Source: Mesorhizobium helmanticense
GTDB taxonomy: Bacteria; Pseudomonadota; Alphaproteobacteria; Rhizobiales; Rhizobiaceae
Direction of reading: 5' to 3'
Length of the DNA: 64,000 nucleotides
Assembly (NCBI RefSeq): GCF_003034915.1
Contig: NZ_PZJX01000018.1
Span: 62,001 to 126,000 of the forward strand
A program made the translations under genes and the position numbers. The notes under the pieces are model-generated. The model made no database searches, had not been told where the DNA came from, and saw only the letters and a program-made list of their open reading frames with translations. Positions 25,272 to 34,540 of the stretch are shown here, one piece after another. Position 1 is the first letter of the stretch, and each line of letters begins with the position of its first letter.

Positions 25272-25429
25272 TTTGCCACCAAGCGCTTCGCAGGCGTCCT
25301 TTGCGGCGCTTTTTTCAGCGCTCGCTCGCGCCAGTTTGCCACAGGCGCGGATATTAGAGTATCGAAATCAACGTCCGAGCGCCTGTTGCCCATGGGCGGC
25401 GTCACCATGCTGGAAAGCTCAAGGGCCAT
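25268..25429 (-). CDS. Possible 53-residue coupled small protein between tssM1 and pppA
   Basis: A short frame starts at ATG 25429, one base after the tssM stop (TGAGATG), and ends in a TGA that overlaps the TTG start of pppA. It exactly fills the gap between two genes that are otherwise tightly packed. The product is basic and Arg/Pro-rich at its C-terminus (APVANWRERALKKAPQR). No family is recognised. It could be a real small protein or only a coupling frame that carries ribosomes to the weak TTG start. Codon evidence is too short to decide. Confidence 0.4.
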   Translation of the reverse strand: MALELSSMVTPPMGNRRSDVDFDTLISAPVANWRERALKKAPQRTPAKRLVAN

Positions 25430-25430
25430 C

Positions 25431-28400
25431 TCAAAAAGCCTTTGGGCAGCTGAACCCGGAAAGCGCGGGAAGGAGGAGGGGGTTGGGGTCCGAACCGGCC
25501 TGGATCGTATAGGCGACATCGCGCCCGCCGATCACGAAGCGGGCTTCCGTATTGCCGCCGGTGCTGGTGATATCAGCCTTGTCCAGCAATCGCTTCAGTG
25601 CCCATGGACCGTCAAACTTGATGGCGGACTCACGGCCTGGCATTTCCGGCATGAGGCTCAGGCTGGCGGACGCCGAAGTCCCGCCGCTCGGCCAGGTCAC
25701 CGTGCTTGGCGTGTTGCCTGCCTGGTTGCTTTGAACGATCTGGCCATCGACGTCGAGTATTGCCGCATCGGCATCGCCATGCAGTGAAACCGGCGTAAAG
25801 GTCACGCTCACCGATGGGACAGAACCACCGGAGGGAAAGAAGGCGTTGCGGATCTCGGCAGCAAGCTGGAAGTCCTTCAAGGTCGACTTCGGAAGGTCGC
25901 GCCCGAAGCGCGCATCCTGTTTCCAACTCCAGTCCTGGCCGGTCATATCGATCAGCGATGCGAGATTCTGTGCGAAGAACCGGTCCATCAGCCCGCCCGG
26001 AGCGAACAGTTTCGAGAAATCCGCCATTGCGATGTCCTCGGTGCCATTGCCGGCGAAGGGATAATGTCCGTTGACCGCCTCTTCGCAGGCGCGCGTCACC
26101 GTCTGGTCGAGCATCTGGTTCAGATTCGCTACCGAGGTTTCGGCGACGTTGCCCTCAAACTCGTCGGCCGTCGCGTTGACCATCCGCGCGAGTTGCTTGG
26201 GCAGACGCGAGACATTGGCGCGAAGGGTGGATACCTGCAGTTGCAGATTCATGTTGACGCGTTCCGTCTGCGAAGGAACATCGGCAGCCAGTTGCAGACT
26301 CTGGTAAATGTCACGGAAATTCTGGGTCAATGCATCGATCGGGCGGCGTCCGGCAGGACCGTTCACCAGCGTCTGGAATGATCTGAACTGCGCTTCGATA
26401 TTTGCTCCGGGGTGCTGTGCGCTCGAGGACCCTGCGCCGGCGCGGCTTTGCGATTTGCCTGTGGCAATCTGTATGCCGATGCGCGCCAAACCCTTGGCGA
26501 TATCCGCAGACGTCTGCGGCTGGTTCTGAACCACGCCGGATTCTAGCTCGGAGGCTCTGCTGCGTCCGGCTTCCTGCGTCAGAGCTGTCTCGTCGGCTAT
26601 CGCCGTAAAAAGCTGGTCGATCGGCGATGTTGATGACGCGGCGGCGGAAAGCGCGATATAGTGCGGCTTGTCCTTCAGCATCGCTTTGAACCTCAATTCG
26701 TCGAGAACGCCGTTCCACGCCGCGGTGAACTCCTTCCCGTAGCGATCGAGAAGTTCTGGACCGAGCTTGAGCAGTTCCTGATCGATGCCGCCTTGCTCGC
26801 CGCCACCGCCGAGGACCCATTGATCGTCGACCAGCATCTGCGCGATACGCGAGAGTTGCCCGAGGTAGAAGTCGTTGAAGCCGGCATGGGTGTAGATGCC
26901 GGGAATACCAACATCAGCCAGGTCGCTGCCGTCGATGCGCTCGAACAGCAACTGCGCTTCCGGGCCACCTTTCGCGGAAACAGAAAAATCGTCCAGCGCC
27001 GCCGCGTATGTAGCCGACTTGATCAATGCGGAGGCGCGATCGGCCAGGCTCATGCGCCCGAGCGAGCGCTGGGCGGATTCGACAAGCGGTCGGTTGAGTT
27101 CGAAAACCGGATCATAGGCGTCATCCAAGGCAAGCATGGCGCGCAGATGCTTTTCGAGCTGCGCCCGTCCCTCGCGGTTGTTTTCGCCCGGATACCGGTT
27201 CTGCTCCCAATCCTGTCTCATCCAGGAAACGATCAACGCGTCATCGACCTTTGGCGCCTTGCCGCCAAGCATCAGATAGATTTTCAACGGTTCATAGAGC
27301 GCGGCGGGGTCAGCCATCTTGGCCTGGATCGTCCGCTCGGCCTGGATCAATAGCCGCGCGCGGAATGTGCGCTCCAAGGCTTGCCGGTATGCCGTCTTGG
27401 ATGCCGAAAGAAGTCTTTCCCGCTGGCTGAGGCCGAACGTCTCCTCGACCGGCGTCGGCAAGTCGCCGGTTTCGAACCCTGCCGGCAGATTGCGCAACTG
27501 GTCGAGCGGGCCAATGACGTTTTCGAGATCGACATCGGTGACCGTCGTGCTTTTGAGCAGTGGGTCCGCTGTCTCGCGATACTGGTTCATCGCCTGCGCG
27601 GTGGCGTCGATCAGCGACCTGTTGGCTGTGTAGCTCATGGCCAGGGCGCCCAGGGCCACCGCAGCGATCAATGCGATTATGCCAAGGCCGCCATATCTGG
27701 CTATCGCTGCACGCTTTTCAGCCGATTTGTCGTATGAAACCCACCCGGCCTCCGCAAAAATGACGCGGGTGAGAAGGTCGTGCAAAAAGAAGCTTTTACC
27801 GGTGCCGGACAGATGGGCTCTGGAATTGCTGCCGAAACTGCGGCTGATTGCACCGAGCACCTGGTCAATCGGTGTTCCTTCCTGCGTGCCTGACGAAAAA
27901 TAAAATCCACGCAGGCTGACATTCACCTGGCTGCGGGCCGGATCGAACAGGCTGGCGACGAAAGTGGTGATCCGTCCCTTCAGCGCACCAAACTGCGCCG
28001 GAAAGCCGAAGACAGATATGCGCGCGACTGGATCAGCCTCCTCCTGCAGCCGGTCGGGGACCTCCTCCGCCAGCCATTTTGCCAGTGCCTCGAACTCGGC
28101 TGGAGTCTCGCCGACCATGTTCTTGTTGCGATCCGTGGTCTGGAATGTCGCGCCCCACACCTTGCGTCGGCGCGTTTCGTCGAACCCGCCAAAATAATCC
28201 ATGAAGCCGGAGACAAGGTCGGCCTTGGTGAAAAGCAGGTAGACCGGAAACTGGACTTTCAGCGTTTCGTATGTTTCCCGCAGCCGGCTGCGTATCTCGA
28301 CGATATGGGCGTTCAATTGCTGGTCGTCGAGGCTAATGAGGTCTGCAAGGCTGATGGCCAGGATGACACCGTTAATCGGTTGCCTGGTGCGGTATCTCTT

Positions 28401-28982
28401 GAGCAGCGCCAAAAAGGCAAGCCAACTCTTTTTGTCGCTCTCGGCGTGCGAATCCTGCGTTGTGTAGCGTCCGGCGGTGTCGATCAGCACCGCCTCGTCG
28501 GTGAACCACCAGTCGCAGGACCGTGTGCCGCCGACACCGGCCACCGGCTGGGCGTCACCCGACCCGGCAAGCGGAAATTTCAGGCCCGAATTGACCAGCG
28601 CCGTCGTCTTGCCTGCACCGGGGGGGCCGATGATGATGTACCAGGGGATATCATAGAGGAAGTTGCGCTTGCCGCTCGACCGCTTCAGCGTCGCAATGGC
28701 CTCGTTCATGCGGGCCTCGAGCACTTGCGAGTCGCCATCCCTGTCGTCGTTGCGGACGATTGCCGCCTCGAGCGCTTTCTGTGCCTTTCGCATTTGCCAG
28801 AACCGGAAGCCGTAGAAGAGCGCCGCGATCGTCAGGATGACGCCTATGATCGTGGCACGCAGCCAGACGGGGCCGAGCGGGCGGGTGTCGGCAAAGCGGA
28901 TCAAGGGCCCGGCAAACCAGATGGCTGCCGCGAAACCGGCCAGCGCGATGACGCTGAATATCCGCAGCAGCCAACGCGTCAT
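25431..28982 (-). CDS. tssM: TssM (IcmF-family) T6SS inner-membrane protein, copy 1
   Basis: An 1183-residue IcmF protein with two N-terminal membrane helices, a cytoplasmic GTPase-like domain with Walker A GPPGAGKTTALVNSG (near residue 125), a third helix near residue 430 (GIIALIAAVALGALAMSY), then a large periplasmic part. It ends in FSCPKAF, closely echoing the end of the second TssM in this window. It spans the inner membrane and contacts TssJ and the wall. It lies 22 bases after tssL1 and before pppA/ppkA. It is a complete paralogue, not a remnant. Confidence 0.95.
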   Translation of the reverse strand: MTRWLLRIFSVIALAGFAAAIWFAGPLIRFADTRPLGPVWLRATIIGVILTIAALFYGFRFWQMRKAQKALEAAIVRNDDRDGDSQVLEARMNEAIATLKRSSGKRNFLYDIPWYIIIGPPGAGKTTALVNSGLKFPLAGSGDAQPVAGVGGTRSCDWWFTDEAVLIDTAGRYTTQDSHAESDKKSWLAFLALLKRYRTRQPINGVILAISLADLISLDDQQLNAHIVEIRSRLRETYETLKVQFPVYLLFTKADLVSGFMDYFGGFDETRRRKVWGATFQTTDRNKNMVGETPAEFEALAKWLAEEVPDRLQEEADPVARISVFGFPAQFGALKGRITTFVASLFDPARSQVNVSLRGFYFSSGTQEGTPIDQVLGAISRSFGSNSRAHLSGTGKSFFLHDLLTRVIFAEAGWVSYDKSAEKRAAIARYGGLGIIALIAAVALGALAMSYTANRSLIDATAQAMNQYRETADPLLKSTTVTDVDLENVIGPLDQLRNLPAGFETGDLPTPVEETFGLSQRERLLSASKTAYRQALERTFRARLLIQAERTIQAKMADPAALYEPLKIYLMLGGKAPKVDDALIVSWMRQDWEQNRYPGENNREGRAQLEKHLRAMLALDDAYDPVFELNRPLVESAQRSLGRMSLADRASALIKSATYAAALDDFSVSAKGGPEAQLLFERIDGSDLADVGIPGIYTHAGFNDFYLGQLSRIAQMLVDDQWVLGGGGEQGGIDQELLKLGPELLDRYGKEFTAAWNGVLDELRFKAMLKDKPHYIALSAAASSTSPIDQLFTAIADETALTQEAGRSRASELESGVVQNQPQTSADIAKGLARIGIQIATGKSQSRAGAGSSSAQHPGANIEAQFRSFQTLVNGPAGRRPIDALTQNFRDIYQSLQLAADVPSQTERVNMNLQLQVSTLRANVSRLPKQLARMVNATADEFEGNVAETSVANLNQMLDQTVTRACEEAVNGHYPFAGNGTEDIAMADFSKLFAPGGLMDRFFAQNLASLIDMTGQDWSWKQDARFGRDLPKSTLKDFQLAAEIRNAFFPSGGSVPSVSVTFTPVSLHGDADAAILDVDGQIVQSNQAGNTPSTVTWPSGGTSASASLSLMPEMPGRESAIKFDGPWALKRLLDKADITSTGGNTEARFVIGGRDVAYTIQAGSDPNPLLLPALSGFSCPKAF

Positions 28983-29004
28983 GGGCGCTTCCAGCCGGCC
29001 GCGC

Positions 29005-30522
29005 TCACAACGTCTCCTCCTTGGGGATCATCACGTCGACACGGCGATTCTGGGCGCGGCCTTCCGGCGTCGTATTGTCGGCGATCGGCTCGTCCTCGCC
29101 CTTGCCTTCGACCGTGATCCGCGAAGGCTGGCTGAACCGTGGCGCCATCATTGCTTCGACCGCCTTCGCCCGGGCGACGGAAAGGTCGAAGTTGGATTTG
29201 AACGCGCTCGATTTTCGCGGCTTTATATTGTCCGTATGGCCGACGATCCGGATCGGTCCGGGCTCGGGTTCCAGCGCGGCGGCGATGTCAGCGGCTATCG
29301 GCCCAAACTCCGGCTTTATCTCGGCCCTGCCGGACTGGAACAGCAGGAGATTGTTGATTTCCACCACGATGAACCTGCCCTGCGTGCCGACGGTCAGCCC
29401 GCCGCGCGCGATATCCTTGGCCAGTGCGGTACGGATGCGATCGATCTGGCTGGGGGTGGCGGCGACAGGCGGGGCGACTTTCACCGGTTCGGCCAACGGC
29501 GCCACGCTGGCGCGTTCGATGGTGACCGGCGTCGATGGATTGAGGGCCAGCAGCTGGCCGGCAACGGCATCGCCCTCGTTGGTGATGAAGACCCGCAACG
29601 TGAAGAATGCCGCTGTGAGCAGCGCCGATGCAGCAGCCGCAACGACCCAGAGCGGCAGCCGGGCCGACGAGTTCGTCATTGTCGCCGCCAGGCCCTGCCA
29701 GTGCGGCGAGACCTCTTCGTCGGCGCGAGCCCTGAAGTAGCGGAGCGTCTCGTAGACGTCGCGTCGGACGCGTTCGAGATCGGTGTCTTCGCCCCCCAGG
29801 CCTCGATACTGGCCTTCGAACCCCAATGACAGGCAGGCATGCATCAATTCGAGCAAATCGTAATGTGCCTCCGGGGTGCCCAGCACCTTGTTCAGCGCTT
29901 CGAAGAAGCCCGTCCCGGTGGGTTCGACGTGGAAGAACCGCGACACCATGCTGTGCTGCGCCCAGTCATCACTCTTGGGCCAAGGCAGGTTGCCGATCAG
30001 ATCGTCAGCGGTTTCGCAAAGGGCGAATTTTGCGATCCGGGCATCCTCTTCAGGAACGCCGGCTTTTTCCATGGTCCGGTCGAACTTTTCAAGCTCATCG
30101 GCGACGTGCTCCGCCAACGGCTCCGCTTGTCTTTTGACTGGCAAAAGCCTGAGTTGGCCGAACAGCATCAGCAGGGGCGCGGCCGCGGCGAGGATCGGGT
30201 TTGCCGCGGAATAGCTGACGCTGTCCGCGGCATCGAGCAGGATTCCCTGCTGCATGGCGAGCTTTGGCGTGGCCGCAAACGAGCCTGCTCCCGCCGCTGC
30301 GCCGGGAGTTTCGCCTTGATAAATCACGGTTCCGGATGTCCAGCCCGGTGGCGGGTGCCGGCCGACACCGGAATCGAAAACTGTTGAATCCTTGACCGGC
30401 GAGTGCTGCTTGCCACCTGGGACGGGTTCCTGAGCAACTGGCGCCGATTTCTGCTCGCGCCGTGGCCTGGGGCGAATGACCGTTTTGCCCGCCGGACCGA
30501 AAGGATCGTCCTTGGAACTCAT
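29005..30522 (-). CDS. tssL: TssL with C-terminal OmpA-like domain, copy 1 (phospho-switch candidate)
   Basis: A 505-residue protein starting MSSKDDPFG at ATG 30522. The cytoplasmic DotU/TssL domain (LLELMHACLSLGFEGQYRG) is followed by one transmembrane helix (LWVVAAAASALLTAAFFTL, near 315) and a periplasmic OmpA-like domain (IVGHTDNIKP, FDLSVARAKAVEAMM, NRRVDVMI). Compared with copy 2 it has a longer Pro/Gln/Gly-rich N-terminal region. Thr14 lies in GKTVIRPRPR, a candidate PpkA target matching Thr14 of Agrobacterium TssL. A longer frame to 30624 is not needed. Confidence 0.94.
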   Translation of the reverse strand: MSSKDDPFGPAGKTVIRPRPRREQKSAPVAQEPVPGGKQHSPVKDSTVFDSGVGRHPPPGWTSGTVIYQGETPGAAAGAGSFAATPKLAMQQGILLDAADSVSYSAANPILAAAAPLLMLFGQLRLLPVKRQAEPLAEHVADELEKFDRTMEKAGVPEEDARIAKFALCETADDLIGNLPWPKSDDWAQHSMVSRFFHVEPTGTGFFEALNKVLGTPEAHYDLLELMHACLSLGFEGQYRGLGGEDTDLERVRRDVYETLRYFRARADEEVSPHWQGLAATMTNSSARLPLWVVAAAASALLTAAFFTLRVFITNEGDAVAGQLLALNPSTPVTIERASVAPLAEPVKVAPPVAATPSQIDRIRTALAKDIARGGLTVGTQGRFIVVEINNLLLFQSGRAEIKPEFGPIAADIAAALEPEPGPIRIVGHTDNIKPRKSSAFKSNFDLSVARAKAVEAMMAPRFSQPSRITVEGKGEDEPIADNTTPEGRAQNRRVDVMIPKEETL

Positions 30523-30856
30523 CGCCGATCTGCCGTCCACGCGCGATGTAGGTGCATGCGCTGGATGAACGCCAAACGGCTCCTGGCCAGATGCAGAAAA
30601 CGCCGTCCCTGCTGGCGAGAGCACTGTTCGGAAGAAGGTTGGCTACAAAACGCTATCCCGCCGTAAGATGACATTTGCCGCAGACCCCAGGTCAATCAAC
30701 CTTACCAGCTTGGCGAACTGTCGTATGTGATCGTAGTCTCACAAAGTAGCCATTGGAACCGGATGCAGTGCGCCGACGAGATTTTTCTTCGCCGACTATA
30801 GCACTGCACGTTCTTTCGGGGATGCACTTCTATGCGCCAGGGTCGGTCTCACCGCT
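30523..30856. other. 334-base gap between tagH1 and tssL1, no gene seen
   Basis: This gap in an otherwise dense minus-strand run holds no convincing frame and no strong inverted repeat or T-run. It probably carries a promoter for the tssL1-tssM1-pppA-ppkA run, but no clear -35/-10 pair is visible. Confidence 0.35.
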
Positions 30857-31945
30857 CTATTTTTGCTTGTCGGCCTTGGCATAGGCTTCGCTGAAATAGG
30901 ACAGGAATATATCCAGCATGCCGTTTTCGTGGGCTTCCTCCATGGTCCGCCATTTCGCGACAAAGGCGTCCCAGGCCAGGCCTTTCTTCGAGCTGAACGA
31001 CGTTGGCGGAAGCTTTTTGCCGATCGCCTCGGGCGACAAGTCGTCAAGTAAGCGCGAAAGAGCAGCCTGCATGGCTGCATAGGTGGCAAATTCGTGCGTC
31101 TTGAGATCGCGGAATGCATCTTCGATGCTGTGCCTGGCATCGAGATAGCCGGCCCTGCGCCGCGCGAACATGATCTCAAGGATATCGTCGGTCCCCGGCA
31201 CGAACTTCAGGGGGTTGTTGTCCTCAGCACTTATCATCGTGCGGTGTGTGCTCTTGGCCAATATCTTCGCAGCGGCCCGTGCTTTCAGCAGCAAGGCCAG
31301 CTCCTCGACCACCGTCCGCAGCACCGCGCCGATTTCGGCAGCAACTTCATGAGGATCACGAGATTGAAGCAATTCCGGGGAGATGCCGGCTCCGATCGCG
31401 ATTTCCCGCAGCATCTCGTCTGAGTCAGGGCGGCGGGGTGCGGACCCCGCCGAGGGCGGAGGAGTGGGCTGCAGCAACGAAGACGTCGACGCTGGCGCCT
31501 GCTGCCCGGGCCGCTGCTCCGCCGGACTGAAGAAAGGCTCGTTGCCGAAGTCCAGCGGCCGGCCGGTGGCGACCGGCATTTCCCGTTGCGTCGAACCGCG
31601 ATTGCCTTGAACTTGGCCTGTCGTCGCGCGCTCGTCGTCAATCGATACCAAGATGACGTAGCGGCCGATCAGCAGCCGGTCGCCATGACCGAGCCGATGC
31701 GGGCCGGCCATGCGCTGGCTCGATCCGTTGACGAAGGTTCCATTGCGCGAGACATCGTACAGCCAGAACGCGCCCGCGTCGAACCTGACCTCGCAGTGCC
31801 GGCCGGAGATGAACTTGTCCGGGTCGGACAAAGTCCAGTCACAAGCCTCGCGTCCGATTTCGAAGCCGCGATCACGGGCTGCATAGCCGGTTGAGATGCC
31901 AGCGGGCAGGGCGTCGACATTGTTGATCTGCAGCCTGATGAACAT
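30857..31945 (-). CDS. tagH: FHA-domain T6SS protein (TagH/ImpI type), copy 1
   Basis: A 362-residue protein with an N-terminal FHA domain (FEIGREACDWTLSDP, ISGRHCEVRF, DVSRNGTFVNG; residues 25-100), which binds phosphothreonine. A Pro/Gln-rich linker follows, then the TagH C-terminal domain with NPLKFVPGTDDILEIMF. In other systems such proteins read PpkA phosphorylation and trigger T6SS assembly. A second, longer FHA protein exists at 48007-49467 with the same NPLKF signature. This copy heads the kinase-linked membrane-complex set and is divergent from vgrG. Confidence 0.92.
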   Translation of the reverse strand: MFIRLQINNVDALPAGISTGYAARDRGFEIGREACDWTLSDPDKFISGRHCEVRFDAGAFWLYDVSRNGTFVNGSSQRMAGPHRLGHGDRLLIGRYVILVSIDDERATTGQVQGNRGSTQREMPVATGRPLDFGNEPFFSPAEQRPGQQAPASTSSLLQPTPPPSAGSAPRRPDSDEMLREIAIGAGISPELLQSRDPHEVAAEIGAVLRTVVEELALLLKARAAAKILAKSTHRTMISAEDNNPLKFVPGTDDILEIMFARRRAGYLDARHSIEDAFRDLKTHEFATYAAMQAALSRLLDDLSPEAIGKKLPPTSFSSKKGLAWDAFVAKWRTMEEAHENGMLDIFLSYFSEAYAKADKQK

Positions 31946-32199
31946 CTAAAATCGCCGTCGATCGCCGATCGATACGCCACCATTCTAGCAGCTTGCAAGT
32001 ATAACAGGACAGCAGCGTTTCAAGTCGATTAAATCGATAAGGCAGGGTTCAGCTGCCGCTCGTTCTTTTTTTGGTCGGCAGGAAAACCTGTGGTAGGCTC
32101 AACATGGCCTAGTGTGGCGTTCCTGAAGGTGATGTTGATCACATAGCAGGAACTTCAAATCCGCCACACTGGCGGCCGCGTCCAGGAGGGGCACGACCC
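31946..32199. promoter_or_regulatory. Divergent promoter region tagH1 / vgrG
   Basis: A 254-base gap between the minus-strand tagH1 and the plus-strand vgrG. The left half is AT-rich (TTAAATCGATAA near 32030-32041), suitable for promoters of both genes. The right half contains a 60-base layered inverted repeat described separately. AGGAGG at 32184-32189 precedes the vgrG ATG. Confidence 0.5.
32111..32175 (+). promoter_or_regulatory. Layered hairpin with competing stem in the vgrG leader
   Basis: AGTGTGGCG (32111-32119) pairs with CGCCACACT (32162-32170). Inside it, GTTCCTG (32119-32125) pairs with CAGGAAC (32147-32153), and GTGAT (32129-32133) with ATCAC (32138-32142) around a GTTG loop. The right outer arm also belongs to a second palindrome, CCGCC-ACACT-GGCGG (32161-32175), so the two stems are mutually exclusive. 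The whole element lies 25 to 90 bases before the vgrG start and next to its ribosome-binding site. Structure is read from sequence; a switching role is inference. Confidence 0.6.
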
Positions 32200-34530
32200 A
32201 TGCCGAACGAACAACGCGCCACGGTTGTGCAGACACCGGTGGGCGCCGAGTTGTTAACCTTCACCCATCTCGTCGGGCGCGATGAGATCAGTCGTTGTTT
32301 GGCCTATACTGTCGGGTTCGTGAGTAACAGCCCCGATATCGATCCGCTCAAGATGCTGGGCGGGGCTGTTTCGATCGAAGGTGAATCCGATCCGAAACGC
32401 TGGTTCAGCGGCCTGATCTCGGAATTTCGGCTCACCCGGATCGAGGACAGGCTGGCATATTACGAAGCGGTCATCAGGCCATGGCTCTGGTTCCTCGGCA
32501 ACACGACTGACTGCCGCATTTTCCAGAACATGAGCGTCATCGAGATCGTCGAGGAGGTTTTCTCGAAATACAGCACGGCAAAATTCGAGAAGCGCCTGCA
32601 GGGGTCTTATTCGCCGCGCGAATACTGCGTGCAGTATGACGAGACCGATCTCGATTTCGTGCAGCGGCTGCTCGAGCACGAAGGCATCCTATATTTCTTC
32701 GAGCACGACGAGGGCAAGCACACCCTTGTGCTCGCCGATGCGATGAGCAAGCTGAAGCCTGCGCCGGGTTACGAAAAGGTGCCTTATCACTTTGAAGGGC
32801 AGGGCTCGCGGCGCGATGTCGAGTATATAACGGAATGGATTCCGGGCAGTTCGGTGCGGCCAGGCGCCTATGTCCATACCGACTACGACTTCACCAAGCC
32901 AGGCGCCGACCTGATGGCCAAATCCGCCCAGCCGTTCGGCCACAAATTGGCGGCGGGCGAGAACTACCGCCAGCCCGGCGCCCATCTCGATGTGGGTCGG
33001 GGCGACAGCCTGGCGGCCATCCGGCGCGAGGAAGTCCAGGCCGTGCACCAGCGCATCGCCGCTGTCGGAACCGTGCGTGGGCTATATTCCGGCTGCACGT
33101 TCAAGCTGGACGGTTTCCCGCGCGAGGATCAGAACCAGGAGTATCTGGTGGTCAGCGCCGAATACCGGCTGTTCGATCCGGGCTACAGGGCCCTTGCCGA
33201 CGTCGGCAGCGAGAACTTCAAGGTGATCCTGGGTGTCGCGCCGACCGCCTTGCCCTACCGTCCGCCGCGAATTACCCCCCGGCCGATCATGCGCGGTCCC
33301 CAGACGGCGACGGTGGTCGGTCCCTCCGGCGAGGAGATCTTCACCGACAAGTATGCCCGGGTGAAGGTGCAGTTCCACTGGGACCGTCTGGGCAAGAAGG
33401 ACCAGAACAGCTCCTGTTTCGTGCGTGTCTCGCAGACCTGGGCCGGCAGCGGCTGGGGCTTCATCCAGATACCGCGCATCGGCCAGGAGGTCATCATCGA
33501 TTTCATCGAAGGCGACCCGGATCTGCCGATCGTCACCGGCAGGGTCTACAACGCCTCGCAGATGCCGCCCTACGGGCTGCCGGGCAGCGCCACGCAATCC
33601 GGCTGGAAGTCCGACTCATCGAAAGGCGGCGGCGGTTACAACGAGCTGATGTTCGAGGACAAGGCCGGCTCCGAACTGGTCAACTTCCAGGCGCAGAAGG
33701 ACCACAACCTTCTGATCAAGAACGACCGCACCAAGCTGGTCCAGCACGACCAGTCGGACCGCATAGACCACGACGCCAAGCACTCCGTCGGCCACAACCT
33801 CGACGAGGACGTCGGTAACAACAAGACGGTCAAGGTCGGCGTCGACCAGACCACGGATATCGGCAACAACGATACCGAGACGGTGGGGGTGAACAGGTCG
33901 CTGACGGTGGGGTCGAACGAGACGATCGGTATTGGGGCGAACTCGACGGAGACAATCGGCGCCAATCACACGCAGACCGTTGCGCTCGTCCAGACGGTGA
34001 CAGTCGGTGCCGCGCGCATCGATTCAGTGGGTGCTTCTGAAACCCGAAGTGTAGGCGGCCCACAAGCGAATACGATAGGGGCGACACGGTCGGTGACGGT
34101 GGGGGCCGCGCAGAGCCACAGCATCGGCGCAACGGACAGCTGGCAGATCGCTTCCGACCAGAGCGTGTCCATAGGCGGCGGCCACACCGAGAGCATCGCG
34201 AAGGATCAAGGCTCGACGGTCGGCGGCGGACGCACCGCTTCGGTGGGCAAGGACGATTCGACATCCGTGGCCGGCGCGCATTCGCTTTCCGTCGGCAAAG
34301 ACAGTGCCATTTCGGTCACAGGCAATGGCACGATCAAAATCGGCAAGAAGTTGGTGATTGACGCCGGCGACGAGATTCTGATTCAGACCGGATCGGCGAA
34401 AATCATGATGAAGAAAGATGGCACGATCGGCATCGAGGGCAAGGATATTTCGGTCAAGGCGTCGGGCAAAATTAGCATCAAGGCGTCGAGCGACATCACT
34501 ATGAAGGGCTCGAAGATCAGCGAGAATTGA
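32200..34530 (+). CDS. vgrG: VgrG (TssI) T6SS spike protein
   Basis: A 776-residue VgrG. The N-terminal gp27-like part includes LVGRDEISRCLAYTV and YCVQYDETDLDFVQRLLEHEG. The gp5-like OB fold has KVQFHWDRLGKKDQNSSCFVR and WAGSGWGFIQIPRIGQEV. A long beta-helix of repeating VG/IG units spans about residues 520-720, and the protein ends in short beta repeats (ISVKASGKISIKASSDITMK). No extra toxin domain is fused, so cargo must ride on adaptors or PAAR-like proteins. AGGAGG lies ten bases before ATG. It leads a plus-strand trio with the DUF6484 and TIGR02270-like genes. Confidence 0.97.
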   Translation: MPNEQRATVVQTPVGAELLTFTHLVGRDEISRCLAYTVGFVSNSPDIDPLKMLGGAVSIEGESDPKRWFSGLISEFRLTRIEDRLAYYEAVIRPWLWFLGNTTDCRIFQNMSVIEIVEEVFSKYSTAKFEKRLQGSYSPREYCVQYDETDLDFVQRLLEHEGILYFFEHDEGKHTLVLADAMSKLKPAPGYEKVPYHFEGQGSRRDVEYITEWIPGSSVRPGAYVHTDYDFTKPGADLMAKSAQPFGHKLAAGENYRQPGAHLDVGRGDSLAAIRREEVQAVHQRIAAVGTVRGLYSGCTFKLDGFPREDQNQEYLVVSAEYRLFDPGYRALADVGSENFKVILGVAPTALPYRPPRITPRPIMRGPQTATVVGPSGEEIFTDKYARVKVQFHWDRLGKKDQNSSCFVRVSQTWAGSGWGFIQIPRIGQEVIIDFIEGDPDLPIVTGRVYNASQMPPYGLPGSATQSGWKSDSSKGGGGYNELMFEDKAGSELVNFQAQKDHNLLIKNDRTKLVQHDQSDRIDHDAKHSVGHNLDEDVGNNKTVKVGVDQTTDIGNNDTETVGVNRSLTVGSNETIGIGANSTETIGANHTQTVALVQTVTVGAARIDSVGASETRSVGGPQANTIGATRSVTVGAAQSHSIGATDSWQIASDQSVSIGGGHTESIAKDQGSTVGGGRTASVGKDDSTSVAGAHSLSVGKDSAISVTGNGTIKIGKKLVIDAGDEILIQTGSAKIMMKKDGTIGIEGKDISVKASGKISIKASSDITMKGSKISEN
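33781..34350 (+). repeat. Beta-helix coding repeats of the VgrG needle
   Basis: Degenerate repeats of roughly 24 bases encode units of the type (T/S)VGxNxTETIG or (S/T)xSVGxxxS, running through about 20 turns. They form the triple-stranded needle of the spike. Divergence between copies is high, and they are coding repeats rather than a CRISPR array. Confidence 0.8.
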
Positions 34531-34540
34531 GGGTGTGGCG

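Noticed and set aside
33781..34350. Tandem repeats that might suggest a CRISPR array
   Set aside because: Units are degenerate, lack unique spacers and lie in frame inside vgrG, encoding the beta-helix needle.
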